Origin: JBGPHT01 sp041484525
GTDB taxonomy: Bacteria > Acidobacteriota > Terriglobia > Bryobacterales > Bryobacteraceae
Length of the DNA: 64,000 nt
Direction of reading: 5' to 3'
Assembly (NCBI GenBank): GCA_041484525.1
Contig: JBGPHT010000012.1
Coordinates: 21,521-85,520 of the forward strand
Shown here: piece by piece, positions 7,604-17,303 of the stretch
Layout of the letters: every line of letters begins with the position of its first letter
Position numbering within the stretch: the stretch's first letter is position 1
Translations under genes and position numbers: made by a program
Notes under the pieces: model-generated
The model's input: only the letters and a program-made list of their open reading frames with translations
Told to the model about the DNA's origin: nothing
Database searches by the model: none

Positions 7604-9814
7604 ATGAATAAGTCGATCCCCGTTGCGTTGGCTTCGGTCTGCCTCTTGGCTGCACAGGCACAGGATTCGCCGCGCCCGAAGAACACCTATCACTCGAGCG
7701 GCGGTGCGTCCGCGGCGCCCCGATTGATTTCGCCGGAAGTCACTCCCGGCCGCACGATCGTCTTCCGGCTGCGCGCTCCAGAGGCCAAACAGGTCAGCCT
7801 GTCATTCGCGGGGTCGAAGCCTATGACGAAGGACTCGAGTGGTGTGTGGACCGCGACCGCCGGTCCGGTCGCACCCGAGATCTACCAGTACAACTTTGTG
7901 GTCGACGGCGTAAGGATTCTGGACCCGGGGAATCCGAATCTGAAGAATGGCCGCGCGCTCGACGCCAGCATCGTGGAAGTGCCGGGCAATCCGCCGCGGT
8001 TCGATGAAGTGCAAGCCGTACCGCACGGCGCGCTGCAGATTCGCATGTATCAATCGACTCCTCTGAAGAAGCCGCGGAGGCTCTATGTCTACACGCCGCC
8101 GCAGTACGACACCGAGCCGGGCCGCCGCTTTCCGGTGCTCTATCTGCGGCACGGCAGCGGCGACACGGAAGAGAATTGGAGCGACATGGGACGCGCCGGC
8201 GTGATCCTCGACAATCTGATCGCGCAGCGCATGACCGTTCCGATGATCGTCGTCATGCCGAACGGCGATACCGACGGCACCTGGACAGGCGGAAGTTCGC
8301 CCGAGGCCATCGAGCTTCTCAGCCAGGAGCTGCTGACCGACATCATCCCCATGATCGAGAAAACGTACCGGACCGCGGCCGGCTCGGACAACCGCGCCAT
8401 CACGGGCCTTTCGATGGGCGGCGGACAAGCGTTCACCATGGGGCTGAAGCACATGGATCAGTTCGCGTGGGTGGGCGAGTTCAGCTCGGGGCTGGTGAGC
8501 GATACGGAATTCAAACTGGACAAGCACTTGCCGGGGTTTCTGGAGCATGCCGAGGAAGCCAACCGAAAACTGAAGCTGCTGTTCTTGAGTTGCGGAACGG
8601 AAGATCCCCGGTATCCGGGGCAGCTCGATCTGGGCGATGCTCTGAAGCAGCACAATATCCGATACGTGTGGTATGCAACGCCAGGCGCCCATGAGTGGAA
8701 GGTCTGGCGGCACTCGCTCTACGAATTCGCACAGAGAGCCTTTCAACCGGCCGTCACCATGCAGACACCTGCCACACTGAAATCGCCCGAAGTTGCGGCC
8801 GACCACCGCGTCACCTTCCGCATCCGCGCGCCCAAGGCATCGGAAGTGACTCTGGCCGGCGATTGGCTCGGCAACGCGCCGCCCGCGAAGCTGGTCAAGG
8901 ATGACAACGGGATCTGGAGCGTCACGCTCGGCCCCTTCGAGCCGAGCATCTACATCTACTCATTCACCGTGGACGGCCTCTCCATCGCCGACCCCATCAA
9001 TCCGCGCATGAAGCTGCGTGCCAGCACTTCGGCCAGTCTGCTCGAGGTGAAGGACGATCCGCCCGCCTTCTGGGAGGCGCACGACGTGCCGCACGGCGCC
9101 GTCGAAATCAACTGGGAAAAGGCGAAGACCATCAACGGCGAGACGCGCGCCATCTGGATCTATACGCCACCTGGGTATGAGAAGAATACACGCCGCTACC
9201 CCGTGCTCTACCTGCTCCACGGTTCCAACGACACCGCCGCCGGATGGACCACGGCGGGCAACGCCAATTTCGTTTTCGACAACCTGCTGGCCGACAAGAA
9301 AATGGTCCCCATGATCGTGGTGATGCCCTTCGGTCACGCCGCGCCCTTCGGCGTCCCGACTCCGCCGGGAGGGATGAGCAACGACGCGCTGTTTGAATCC
9401 TACCTGCTCGAGGACGTCATCCCCACCGTTGAAGACAGGTACCGCGTCGCTCCCGGCCGCCAGAATCGCGCCATCGCCGGACTCTCCATGGGCGCCGGGC
9501 AGTCGATTCGCATCGGCCTCGGGCACCTCGACCGGTTTAGTTTCGTGGCTTCCTTCTCGGGTGCTGTGCCCGGCGATTTCGAGACGCGCTTCGCGGATCT
9601 GCTGAAGGATCCTCAGGCGACCAACGGAAAGCTGAAGGCGCTTTGGATCGGGTGCGGCCAGCAGGATTCGCTGTTCGGCCGGTCGAAGAATCTTTCGGAG
9701 CTCTTGACCAAATATCAGATCAAGCACACGTTCCGCGCCACCGATGGTGTCCACAACTACACGATCTGGCGGAAGTACCTGGCCGAATACGCACCGTTGC
9801 TGTTCAAGGAGTGA
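7604..9814 (+). CDS. Secreted esterase with two tandem esterase-D-type units
   Basis: A 736-residue secreted protein made of two homologous halves of about 360 residues. Each half has an N-terminal immunoglobulin-like E-set/CBM48-like domain (starting near VTPGRTIVFRLRAPEA and VAADHRVTFRIRAPKA) followed by a putative-esterase alpha/beta hydrolase of the enterochelin/feruloyl esterase group. Nucleophiles are Ser270 (GLSMGGGQ) and Ser628 (GLSMGAGQ), 358 residues apart; catalytic His are likely His363 (GAHEWKVW) and His717 (GVHNYTIW). Both sites look intact. The ATG at 7604 has GAGAGG seven bases upstream and starts a signal peptide. Probable role: cleaving ester links of plant polysaccharides or related compounds. 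Confidence 0.88.
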   Translation: MNKSIPVALASVCLLAAQAQDSPRPKNTYHSSGGASAAPRLISPEVTPGRTIVFRLRAPEAKQVSLSFAGSKPMTKDSSGVWTATAGPVAPEIYQYNFVVDGVRILDPGNPNLKNGRALDASIVEVPGNPPRFDEVQAVPHGALQIRMYQSTPLKKPRRLYVYTPPQYDTEPGRRFPVLYLRHGSGDTEENWSDMGRAGVILDNLIAQRMTVPMIVVMPNGDTDGTWTGGSSPEAIELLSQELLTDIIPMIEKTYRTAAGSDNRAITGLSMGGGQAFTMGLKHMDQFAWVGEFSSGLVSDTEFKLDKHLPGFLEHAEEANRKLKLLFLSCGTEDPRYPGQLDLGDALKQHNIRYVWYATPGAHEWKVWRHSLYEFAQRAFQPAVTMQTPATLKSPEVAADHRVTFRIRAPKASEVTLAGDWLGNAPPAKLVKDDNGIWSVTLGPFEPSIYIYSFTVDGLSIADPINPRMKLRASTSASLLEVKDDPPAFWEAHDVPHGAVEINWEKAKTINGETRAIWIYTPPGYEKNTRRYPVLYLLHGSNDTAAGWTTAGNANFVFDNLLADKKMVPMIVVMPFGHAAPFGVPTPPGGMSNDALFESYLLEDVIPTVEDRYRVAPGRQNRAIAGLSMGAGQSIRIGLGHLDRFSFVASFSGAVPGDFETRFADLLKDPQATNGKLKALWIGCGQQDSLFGRSKNLSELLTKYQIKHTFRATDGVHNYTIWRKYLAEYAPLLFKE

Positions 9815-9852
9815 TGTTCCTGTTGCGTTATCCTTTTTGAGAGGAAACAATC

Positions 9853-10386
9853 ATGAAATCTTCTTGGATATGTGCCGCGGTTCTCGTCGCCGCTGCCGGT
9901 TTCGCTTCCGCCGAAACCAAGAACGGCCAGACGGAATCGATTACGATCGGCGGCAAAAAGATCGACATCAATTACTCGTCGCCGGCGGTCAATGGCAGGC
10001 AGGGGAAGCTGTTCGGCAAGGACGGTACCATTGGCTCCGACACGGGCTATCCGGTGTGGCGCGCGGGCGCCAACGCGGCCACCGCATTGCATACCGATGC
10101 TGATCTCGACATCGGCGGGCTGGCGGTGCCGAAGGGAGACTACACGCTCTTCATTAACCTGGCGAATCCCGCCGTCTGGGATCTCATCGTCAATAAACAG
10201 ACCGGCCAATCGGGACTGGAATACGACGCGAAGCAGGACCTGGGCCGCGTCAAGATGACGATGAGTAAGCCGCCCGCCATGGTCGAACAGATGAAGTTCA
10301 CGCTATCCGGTGCCGGCCGCAACAAGGGCAAACTTCAGTTGGCCTGGGAAGACCACATCGCGTCGGTGAATTTGACGGTGAAGTAA
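9853..10386 (+). CDS. DUF2911 family secreted protein
   Basis: A 177-residue protein with a clear signal peptide (KSSWICAAVLVAAAGFASA) and a DUF2911 domain covering nearly all of the mature chain; the stretch VPKGDYTLFINL is typical of the family. The function of DUF2911 is unknown. GAGAGGAA stands seven bases before the ATG. It lies 38 bp downstream of the esterase gene and four bases upstream of a deacetylase gene, so the three probably form one transcription unit of exported proteins. Confidence 0.8.
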   Translation: MKSSWICAAVLVAAAGFASAETKNGQTESITIGGKKIDINYSSPAVNGRQGKLFGKDGTIGSDTGYPVWRAGANAATALHTDADLDIGGLAVPKGDYTLFINLANPAVWDLIVNKQTGQSGLEYDAKQDLGRVKMTMSKPPAMVEQMKFTLSGAGRNKGKLQLAWEDHIASVNLTVK

Positions 10387-10390
10387 GATC

Positions 10391-11353
10391 ATGCGCAACT
10401 TCGTTCATCGGCTGGCCGCCATCGCTAGCCTGGCGTCTCTTGTTGCGGCGTTGGCGCTGGGACAGCAGGGCGGCGGACAACCGGGGACGAAGTGGACCGA
10501 AGAGCAGCTTCGCCGGACCGTGGACGAGGCCCGCGTGGGGCGCAAGCTGACGCCGAAATCGTGGCCTAACGGCGCGCGTGTGGCCGTGTGCCTGAGCTTC
10601 GACGACGATACCGAAGCGCCCCTGCTGCGCGACGGCACGACTTCGCCGACCACACTTTCCGCGTCCGATTTTGGCGCCGAGAGCGGTACGCCGCGCATCC
10701 TCAAAATGCTGGACCACTACCAGGTCCCGGCGACATTTTTTGTGACTGCCGTGGACGCCATGCTGCATCCCGAGATGCTGGCGGCGATCTTGAAGAGCGG
10801 GCGCCACGAGGTCGGCGTGCACGGATGGATTCATGAGTTTCCGCCGCGCCTGGCTGAGGGAGAGGAAGAGCGTCTGCTCGACCAGGCGATCGCTTATCTG
10901 ACGAAAGCGGTCGGCAAGCGGCCGGTTGGCTATCGCGCTCCCTCGTGGGCCTTCAGCGCGGTCACGCTCGATCTGATCCAGAAGAAAGGATTCCTCTACG
11001 ACAGCAGCCTGCAGGCGTTGGACGAGCCCTACGTAATCATGTCCCGGGGGAAGGACACGGGGATCGTGGAACTGGCGATCGACTGGACGTTGACGGAGAC
11101 GCCGTACCTCGGACAGAACGGACACATGCCGTCGCCCGAGCTGCTATATAAGCTGTACAAAGATGAGTTCGACGGGGCGTACAAGGAGGGCACGATGTTC
11201 ATCCTGACGCTGCATCCGTATCTGAGCGGGCATCGCGCGCCCATGCAGCACCTGGAACAGTTCGTGGCGTATATGAAGTCGAAGCCGGGCGTCTGGTTCG
11301 CGACCTGCGAGCAGGCGGCGCTGTACTTGAAGGATGTTGCGAAGGCGCGCTGA
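10391..11353 (+). CDS. Polysaccharide deacetylase family protein, secreted
   Basis: A 320-residue NodB-homology protein with a signal peptide (LAAIASLASLVAALALGQ). Catalytic and metal residues of the fold are visible: the Asp pair in LSFDDDTEAP and the His-x3-His-like HEVGVHGWIHE segment. PATFFVT and GYRAPSW are conserved strands of the domain. Such enzymes remove acetyl or other acyl groups from sugars, although close relatives of the PuuE type hydrolyse cyclic amides, so the substrate is open. It starts five bases after the DUF2911 stop and ends ten bases before the convergent kinase gene. Confidence 0.82.
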   Translation: MRNFVHRLAAIASLASLVAALALGQQGGGQPGTKWTEEQLRRTVDEARVGRKLTPKSWPNGARVAVCLSFDDDTEAPLLRDGTTSPTTLSASDFGAESGTPRILKMLDHYQVPATFFVTAVDAMLHPEMLAAILKSGRHEVGVHGWIHEFPPRLAEGEEERLLDQAIAYLTKAVGKRPVGYRAPSWAFSAVTLDLIQKKGFLYDSSLQALDEPYVIMSRGKDTGIVELAIDWTLTETPYLGQNGHMPSPELLYKLYKDEFDGAYKEGTMFILTLHPYLSGHRAPMQHLEQFVAYMKSKPGVWFATCEQAALYLKDVAKAR

Positions 11354-11362
11354 TCTTCCCGG

Positions 11363-14146
11363 TCATTTGCCCGGAGGCACGATGCGTCGCAGTTCATCGA
11401 AGAAGTTTTCCAGAAATATTACGTGGTTCTGCGCGCGCTGCTGCTGCGGCGAATCTGGAGCCATCAGCGCGATGACTCGCTTTCCGTCCGGCGCGACATC
11501 ATAGTTCCAGAAGGGGACGCCCATCATTGCGATCCGGCCCTCCGACCATACGGCAGGCCGCTCCGGTACAAATTCGTCTCCTTTGGTCGTATACTTCGCC
11601 AGCATAATCTGGTTGTCCTGGTTCAAGAAGAACAACTCGGAACCACTCTTCGAAAAAATCGGGCAAAGACCGCCGCTACTCGAGACCTGCCATCGCCGCC
11701 CATTGTCGGGGAAGGCGCGGACGTATACCTGATAAGGTCCGGATTCGTCCGAGGTGTATGCCAACCACCGCCCATTCGGAGAGAAGCTGGGGTTATATTC
11801 ATCAAACCTGGTTTGTAAAAATGGTTCCGGCGTGCCGGCTCGCAGCGTGCTCCCGTCATTTTCGACCGGCACCGTCCAGACATCGGAGCCCGCGACTCCG
11901 CCTGCGCCCTGCGATTGGTAGAACGCGAGCCGCTTGCCGTCTGCGGTGAACGAGGTCGGCACCTGATCGTTTTCATTCTTGATCAGACGCCACGGTTCGC
12001 CGCCGCCGTCGGCACGCATGGCAGAGATCCCGCCCTGTTCGCGGTAAACAATAAAGCGCCCGTCGGGAGACCAGATTGGAAGTCTCAGTACTCCTTCCGA
12101 ATGCGTCAAGGCTGTCATTGTGTCCTGCTGGCGATTGTAAATCCAGAGACCTCGGACTGAACCTTCACCGGCCGAAAGCACTAGCCGGCGACCGTCCGGC
12201 GAGAGCCGCGGATTGAGGTAGCGCCCGGGCCTCGCCAGGAGCGGCTTCCTGGCGCCTGTGCTATCCAGCCACTGTACCGTGACCATGCCGTATTCGGATT
12301 CCCCGGCGCGGTAGATCACAGTTCCATTTTGGGAGAATGCAATTTGCGCGGAACCAAACATGGGTGAATAGAGAATATGGTCCAGCACCGGCGTGGCCTT
12401 CCCCTGTACCTCCAGCCGGTCCTTGTCGAAGGGAACGGCATACAGCGTTCCCCGGCTCACGTATATCAGATGACCGCTGGGAAGGTAGCGTCCGAAGGTC
12501 CCACCTCGTATCAGCGTCTTGCGATGGTGGTCTGCCAGAGTCATGACCTCGATGTTTGCGTCGTCGTACCCGGTAGTGGAGGTGTGCGCGGTGAAGATCA
12601 CCGCCCGGCTACCGGGCAGAACCTGGGGCAGCCGGTGCGAGACCTCTCTGCGAGTCCGATCCATTTCGGTGACTGGCTGTGGATTCCCGCCCCCGGAAGG
12701 AACGCGTACGAGCGGACCGGCAGGGGAGAGCGACGCCACAATGTTGCCGTCATCTCCCCAACTCGCACCTGTGAAGTAAGCAGAGGTACTGCAGAGCGTA
12801 ATCGCTACGCCTCCGTCCAACGAGACTTTTCGCAGACCCCCGTGTCCATAGAATCCGACCCAGGAGCCATCGGGAGATAAGAAGGGGCTCGTCGCGCCCT
12901 GGGTGTCAGGAATTTCCTTGGCTTCAGATTGGTCCAACCGCCGCGTAAACAGACGGTCGCGGGACACGTACACCAGGCGGGTACCGTCGGGCGAGAGGAG
13001 CACATTCTGTACGCCGGTAAGATCGAGCGATACGTCCGGTCCCAAATCCACGTCGAGGCGAACGAGGGGCTTGCTTTCCGAAATTCGCGATCGCAATCCA
13101 GACCACGTGGCACCTGCCGCTATCAGCGCGACTGCGGCGGCGGCGATCCATCCTGCCCAACGCAGCCGGTCAGTCCTTGGCGCTGCAGTGGCGCCGTCAT
13201 CCAGCAATTCCCATGCATCGCCGAGATCCCGCAAGCGTTTCCGCGGGTCCTTTTCCAGACAGCGTCGAACCAGCCGGCGGGCCCGCACCGGCACGCGCTC
13301 CCAGTCCGGTTCGACGGTCAGGACGGACGCCATCGTGTCCGGGACGTTGGGCTTCTCGAACGGTCGTTCGCCCGTGAGCATCTCATACAGCAGGACGCCG
13401 AAAGCCCAGATGTCGGAGCGCTTGTCGACTTCGAGACCGCGTACCTGTTCCGGACTCATGTACGCCGGCGTGCCGAGAATCACTCCCTGTGTTTGGTCCA
13501 TGCTGATGGTGGCGGAATGGGGTGCCAGGTTCTGAGTGCCGCCTGCCATCTTGGCTAGTCCGAAGTCGAGGACCTTGACAGTGCCATCCGTCCGGACCTT
13601 GATGTTTCCCGGTTTCAGATCCCGGTGGATGATTCCCCGTTCGTGGGCGGTTTCCAGCGCATCGGCTACCTGGCGGGCATATTGCAGGGCCCGATCGAGC
13701 GGCAGGGGACCGGCGGGCGATTCGCCCTCGACCAGTTCCATCACCAGGTAATTCGGTCCGACATCGTAGAGATGGCAGATGTTCGGATGGTTGAGCGCCG
13801 CAATCGCCCGTGCCTCGCGCCCAAATCGCTCGCTGAATTGCGCCCCGCAAAACTTGATCGCCACATCCCGGTTCACCCTGGGGTCGAGCGCGCGCCAGAC
13901 CTCACCCATGCCCCCGGCGCCCAGCGGGGACAAAAGACGGTAGGGGCCGGCCATCTTGCCGGCAGCCGGATCGCTCTGGGCGCCCGGAGTCCCAGACGGC
14001 GGCCCGGCCAGAAGCGATTCGACTTCCAGGCGCAGTGAGTCGTCTCCACCGCAGTTTTCTTTCAGGAACGCTTCGTGTTCGGTAACAGGACGTTGCGTGG
14101 CAGCCTGGAAGAGGCGCTCGATCTGCTCCCACCGCTCACGCGTCAT
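11363..14146 (-). CDS. Ser/Thr protein kinase with C-terminal PD40 beta-propeller
   Basis: A 927-residue membrane kinase. The kinase domain (residues about 69-315) has the glycine loop LGAGGMGEVW, Lys98 (VAIK), catalytic HRDLKPGN with Asp176 and DFG Asp194, so it should be active. One transmembrane helix lies at about 330-350, followed by a 570-residue outer part with repeated SPDGxxLVY-type PD40 (WD40-like) blades, presumably a sensor or binding domain. The N-terminal segment RWEQIERLFQAA is common in acidobacterial kinases. The ATG at 14146 follows a GGAG five bases upstream and matches family starts; the longer frame to 14278 does not. The divergent neighbour begins 149 bp away. Confidence 0.92.
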   Translation of the reverse strand: MTRERWEQIERLFQAATQRPVTEHEAFLKENCGGDDSLRLEVESLLAGPPSGTPGAQSDPAAGKMAGPYRLLSPLGAGGMGEVWRALDPRVNRDVAIKFCGAQFSERFGREARAIAALNHPNICHLYDVGPNYLVMELVEGESPAGPLPLDRALQYARQVADALETAHERGIIHRDLKPGNIKVRTDGTVKVLDFGLAKMAGGTQNLAPHSATISMDQTQGVILGTPAYMSPEQVRGLEVDKRSDIWAFGVLLYEMLTGERPFEKPNVPDTMASVLTVEPDWERVPVRARRLVRRCLEKDPRKRLRDLGDAWELLDDGATAAPRTDRLRWAGWIAAAAVALIAAGATWSGLRSRISESKPLVRLDVDLGPDVSLDLTGVQNVLLSPDGTRLVYVSRDRLFTRRLDQSEAKEIPDTQGATSPFLSPDGSWVGFYGHGGLRKVSLDGGVAITLCSTSAYFTGASWGDDGNIVASLSPAGPLVRVPSGGGNPQPVTEMDRTRREVSHRLPQVLPGSRAVIFTAHTSTTGYDDANIEVMTLADHHRKTLIRGGTFGRYLPSGHLIYVSRGTLYAVPFDKDRLEVQGKATPVLDHILYSPMFGSAQIAFSQNGTVIYRAGESEYGMVTVQWLDSTGARKPLLARPGRYLNPRLSPDGRRLVLSAGEGSVRGLWIYNRQQDTMTALTHSEGVLRLPIWSPDGRFIVYREQGGISAMRADGGGEPWRLIKNENDQVPTSFTADGKRLAFYQSQGAGGVAGSDVWTVPVENDGSTLRAGTPEPFLQTRFDEYNPSFSPNGRWLAYTSDESGPYQVYVRAFPDNGRRWQVSSSGGLCPIFSKSGSELFFLNQDNQIMLAKYTTKGDEFVPERPAVWSEGRIAMMGVPFWNYDVAPDGKRVIALMAPDSPQQQRAQNHVIFLENFFDELRRIVPPGK

Positions 14147-14294
14147 GGACACTCCGGGCCGGAGAGTAATCGCCAGCGCACGAATGCAGTCTAGCAGACG
14201 TGGAATGCGTCGTTCACGCCGCGGTGGCCCACGGTCATTAATAAGCGCCTCAGGATTTCGTCTCTCCTCTTTAGGCAATTCGCCGAGGAGCCGG

Positions 14295-14732
14295 ATGAAA
14301 CCTGCGAGGCTGCTGTTGACGTTCGTGCTGGTGTCTCAGGCAGTATTGGGATTCGTCCTGGACTGGAGCGCCAACCACCTGCTCAATCCGGCCTGGCATC
14401 CGCATGCCCGTTTTCATGGGGCGCTGTTGCTGTTCCTGCTCAGCGGCGTTTCCGCAACCGGAGTGTGGCTGCTATGGCGAGAATCCAAAGAGCCGGCGGT
14501 GGCCCTCAAAGTCGCGGCCCTAATTTCGCTGTCGTTCTGGACCCCCTTCCTCTACATCACGTGGCTCCTTCCGGGTTCCACGCTGTGGGCCGGAGAGCCG
14601 TCTGCCGTTCCCCGCATCGCCGGTCATTTGTTCTTTCCGAATGTCGCGGTTGCCTTCCTGTTTCTGCTGTTGACCGCGGCCGCCTGGTATCTGTACCGCC
14701 GCGCACCTGATTCCGGATACGGCAGCAAGTGA
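14295..14732 (+). CDS. Uncharacterised four-helix membrane protein
   Basis: A 145-residue protein with four hydrophobic helices (LLLTFVLVSQAVLGFVLDW, GALLLFLLSGVSATGVWLL, VAALISLSFWTPFLYITWLL, NVAVAFLFLLLTAAAWYL). Polar residues WSANHLLNPAWHPHARFHG between the first two helices contain several histidines that could bind a metal or heme, but this is only inference. GAGGAG lies four bases before the ATG. Similar short membrane proteins of unknown function exist; I cannot assign a role. Confidence 0.6.
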   Translation: MKPARLLLTFVLVSQAVLGFVLDWSANHLLNPAWHPHARFHGALLLFLLSGVSATGVWLLWRESKEPAVALKVAALISLSFWTPFLYITWLLPGSTLWAGEPSAVPRIAGHLFFPNVAVAFLFLLLTAAAWYLYRRAPDSGYGSK

Positions 14733-14762
14733 CGCGCGCCCTTCTGCTACTCTGGTCTTTAC

Positions 14763-15728
14763 GTGACTCCATTGGTTCTCGATGCGTACATCGTCCATGA
14801 AGCCACGGGCCGCCGCTTTCCGCTCGCGGACGGGCAGTCCTGGGCGATCGGGAGGGGCGATGGCTGCGCCGTCATGCTCGACAGCCGCTCCGTCTCGCGG
14901 CTGCATGCGCTCGTACAGCGCCGCGATGCCGGTGATTTTTCACTGGTCGATCTCGGCAGCCGCAACGGCTCCTTCGTCAACGCCCACCGCGTCAGTGTCC
15001 CTGTCGTTCTGAACGATAAGGACCGCCTCGTTTTCGGCGATCAGGAACTCAGCTTCCACAACGCCTCGCATGCGGCTTCTGCCCTCACCGCGCCCGGCAC
15101 CAATACCCGCAACGCGCCCACCACGGCCCTCCATACCCACACGCTCACCACGATCGTAGTGGTGGATATCCGCGACTTCACGCCGCTCGCCCGAACGGTG
15201 TCCGAAGCGCTGCTCTCCCAGACCATCGGCACCTGGTTCCTGCGCGTCGGCCAGATTTCCCAGAAACTCGGAAGCTGGGCACAGAAGTATATCGGCGACG
15301 CCGTCATGGCGGTTTGGGTACACGACCACGAGGCCGACGTTCCCGCCGACCTCATGCGCGCCCTCCGCGCTATCGGTGAGATCTCCGCCGCCACCGACGA
15401 GATCAGCCGCACCCTTCCCCTTCCCGGCCCGCTGCGCATCGGCGCCGGCGTCAACACCGGCCCGGCCATTATCGGCGGTTCCGATTACACCGCACTCGGC
15501 GATACGGTGAACGCCGCATTCCGCCTCGAGGCCGCCACCAAGCTAATCGGCCTCAGCGTCGCCTTGGGCGAGCGGACATTTGAAGCGCTGGGCCTGCCGC
15601 CGCAAGGCCCGTTCGCGCGCCGCGAGGTCGAATTGAAAGGATACGACGGCATGTCGATCGCCTGGGCCGTCTCCTTCGAGGGCTTGCAGCAATTCCTGCG
15701 CTCGCGCGAGGAGACGATTGGACAATAA
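14763..15728 (+). CDS. FHA-domain class III adenylate cyclase
   Basis: A 321-residue soluble signalling enzyme. An N-terminal FHA domain (residues about 25-98) has the phosphothreonine-binding signature GR at 30-31, SRLH with Ser45 and His48, and RNG at 67-69. The cyclase catalytic domain (about 128-305) has both metal aspartates (Asp135 in DIRDFT, Asp179 in YIGDAVM), Lys176 and Thr243 as base-selecting residues of class IIIb, and the transition-state pair Asn250/Arg254 (DTVNAAFRLE). It should therefore make cAMP, gated by binding a phosphorylated partner such as a Ser/Thr kinase target. The start is a GTG at 14763. Its last 11 bases overlap the next gene. Confidence 0.88.
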   Translation: MTPLVLDAYIVHEATGRRFPLADGQSWAIGRGDGCAVMLDSRSVSRLHALVQRRDAGDFSLVDLGSRNGSFVNAHRVSVPVVLNDKDRLVFGDQELSFHNASHAASALTAPGTNTRNAPTTALHTHTLTTIVVVDIRDFTPLARTVSEALLSQTIGTWFLRVGQISQKLGSWAQKYIGDAVMAVWVHDHEADVPADLMRALRAIGEISAATDEISRTLPLPGPLRIGAGVNTGPAIIGGSDYTALGDTVNAAFRLEAATKLIGLSVALGERTFEALGLPPQGPFARREVELKGYDGMSIAWAVSFEGLQQFLRSREETIGQ

Positions 15729-17241
15729 GAAGGCAAGAGCCAAATCCCCGCGGCCCCCCGTCGCGTCCGCGCCGTCCCGTACGGAGCCGCCGCCTTCCGC
15801 CTGGAAGCTTCGCGCCCAAGCGCTCGGCCGCAGCCCGCTCGGCTTCGCTCTCGCCTCGCTCCTGCTGCTCATCCCCTGCTTCTGGCAGTCGCGCATCCAG
15901 GCCGGCGACCTCTCGAGCCACATCTACAACGCCTGGCTCGCGCAGGCGATCGAAGCCGGCAAGACCACCGGTCTCGTGGTCGCGCGGCAGACCACCAACG
16001 TGCTCTTCGACCTCATGCTGAGCGCTCTCTTGCGCACGTTCGGCGCGTCCGCGGCGCAGCGCATCGCGGTCGCGATCTCGGTGCTGGTCTTTGCCTGGGG
16101 CTCGTTCGCCTTTGTCTCGACCGTCGCCGGACGCCGCGCGTGGAACCTGCTCCCCGCCATCGCCATCCTGGCGTACGGCTGGACGTTCCATATCGGCTTC
16201 TTCAATTTCTATCTCAGTCTCGGCCTCTGCTTCTTCGCCCTCGCGCTTGCCTGGAACTGGACCCCGCAACGGATCGCCGCCGCGGCCGTGCTGCTGGCCC
16301 TTGCCTACGTCGCCCACGGTCTCGCGGTAGCGTGGGCCGTCGCCCTCCTGGTGTATCGATGGGTGGCGCTCCGCCTGGATGAGCGCACTCGCCCGCGCCT
16401 CCTCGCCGGGGCCTTCGCGGCCATTCTGCTGCTGGCGTTTGTCCTCGGCCAGAAAGCGCAAACACGCCGCTCCCCCCAGCAACTCATCGCCATCACCGCC
16501 GGCGACCAGGCCTGGATCTACGACGGCAAATATCTCGCCGTGCTTCTCGGCCTCCTTCTGGTCTGGACCGTCCTCTTCGTGCGCCTGCTGCGGCAGACCG
16601 GCGCGCGCCGCCTCTTCGCCGAAGTCCCATTCCACTTCTGCGTGCTCACCGCCGCCGGCATTTTCCTGCTGCCCACCGGCATTGCCATTCCCGGTTACAA
16701 GCACGTCCTCACTTTCATCGCCGAACGCATGTCGCTCGCGCTCGGCATCTGCTACTGCGCTCTGCTCGGCGGCGTGCGCCCGCCCGCGTTCCTGCGCTAC
16801 GTGCTCCCCGCGTGCATGCTCCTCTTTTTCGCATTCGTCTATCGCGACGACAGACTCCTCAACCGCCTCGAGGACCGCATGCAAGCCGCCGTGGCGCCGC
16901 TCAAAGACCAGCGCGTCGCGAGCGGCATCGACGATCCGTACCTGCGCATCAACGCCGTCACCCACATGATCGACCGCGCCTGCGTCGGCGTCTGCTACAG
17001 CTACGCCAATTACGAGCCTTCGACCGGCCAGTTCCGCGTGCGCGCCGAATCTCCGAATCCGTTCGTGGCTTACACTTATGCGGATTCCTGGCAACTGCAA
17101 ACCGGCGCCTACCTGGTCAAGCCGCAGGATGTCCCTCTCTTCCAGGTAATGTTCGACGACACCGGCGCCATGGTGGTGCGCAGCCTCCCCGCCGGTTTCC
17201 AGAACGGGATGACGAACTGGGACGTGCTCGCCGCCAACTAA
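15718..17241 (+). CDS. Polytopic membrane protein, glycosyltransferase-like (GT-C type suspected)
   Basis: A 507-residue membrane protein with about ten hydrophobic helices and a C-terminal soluble region of about 120 residues (from EDRMQAAVAPLKDQ). The early periplasmic loop QAGDLSSHIYNAW resembles the acidic loop of GT-C glycosyltransferases, but no decisive motif is seen, so function is open. The start is a TTG at 15718 overlapping the cyclase stop, with GAGGAG just upstream, which implies translational coupling to the FHA-cyclase. A very long open frame on the opposite strand here is rich in Glu, Arg and His and looks like a codon-bias artefact. Confidence 0.7.
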   Translation: MDNKKARAKSPRPPVASAPSRTEPPPSAWKLRAQALGRSPLGFALASLLLLIPCFWQSRIQAGDLSSHIYNAWLAQAIEAGKTTGLVVARQTTNVLFDLMLSALLRTFGASAAQRIAVAISVLVFAWGSFAFVSTVAGRRAWNLLPAIAILAYGWTFHIGFFNFYLSLGLCFFALALAWNWTPQRIAAAAVLLALAYVAHGLAVAWAVALLVYRWVALRLDERTRPRLLAGAFAAILLLAFVLGQKAQTRRSPQQLIAITAGDQAWIYDGKYLAVLLGLLLVWTVLFVRLLRQTGARRLFAEVPFHFCVLTAAGIFLLPTGIAIPGYKHVLTFIAERMSLALGICYCALLGGVRPPAFLRYVLPACMLLFFAFVYRDDRLLNRLEDRMQAAVAPLKDQRVASGIDDPYLRINAVTHMIDRACVGVCYSYANYEPSTGQFRVRAESPNPFVAYTYADSWQLQTGAYLVKPQDVPLFQVMFDDTGAMVVRSLPAGFQNGMTNWDVLAAN

Positions 17242-17303
17242 CAAGGCGTTCGATTTTAGCGCTCGACAGCCGGCTCGTTCCCACGATACATTACCTATCA
17301 GTT

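Noticed and set aside
8960..9850. Minus-strand frame of about 300 codons inside the esterase gene
   Set aside because: No domain, no ribosome binding site, and it covers a clearly coding plus-strand region.
15553..17244. A 563-codon open frame on the minus strand opposite the membrane protein gene
   Set aside because: It is dominated by Glu, Arg, Gly and His, has no recognisable domain, and mirrors the codon bias of the plus-strand gene, which has clear membrane helices.
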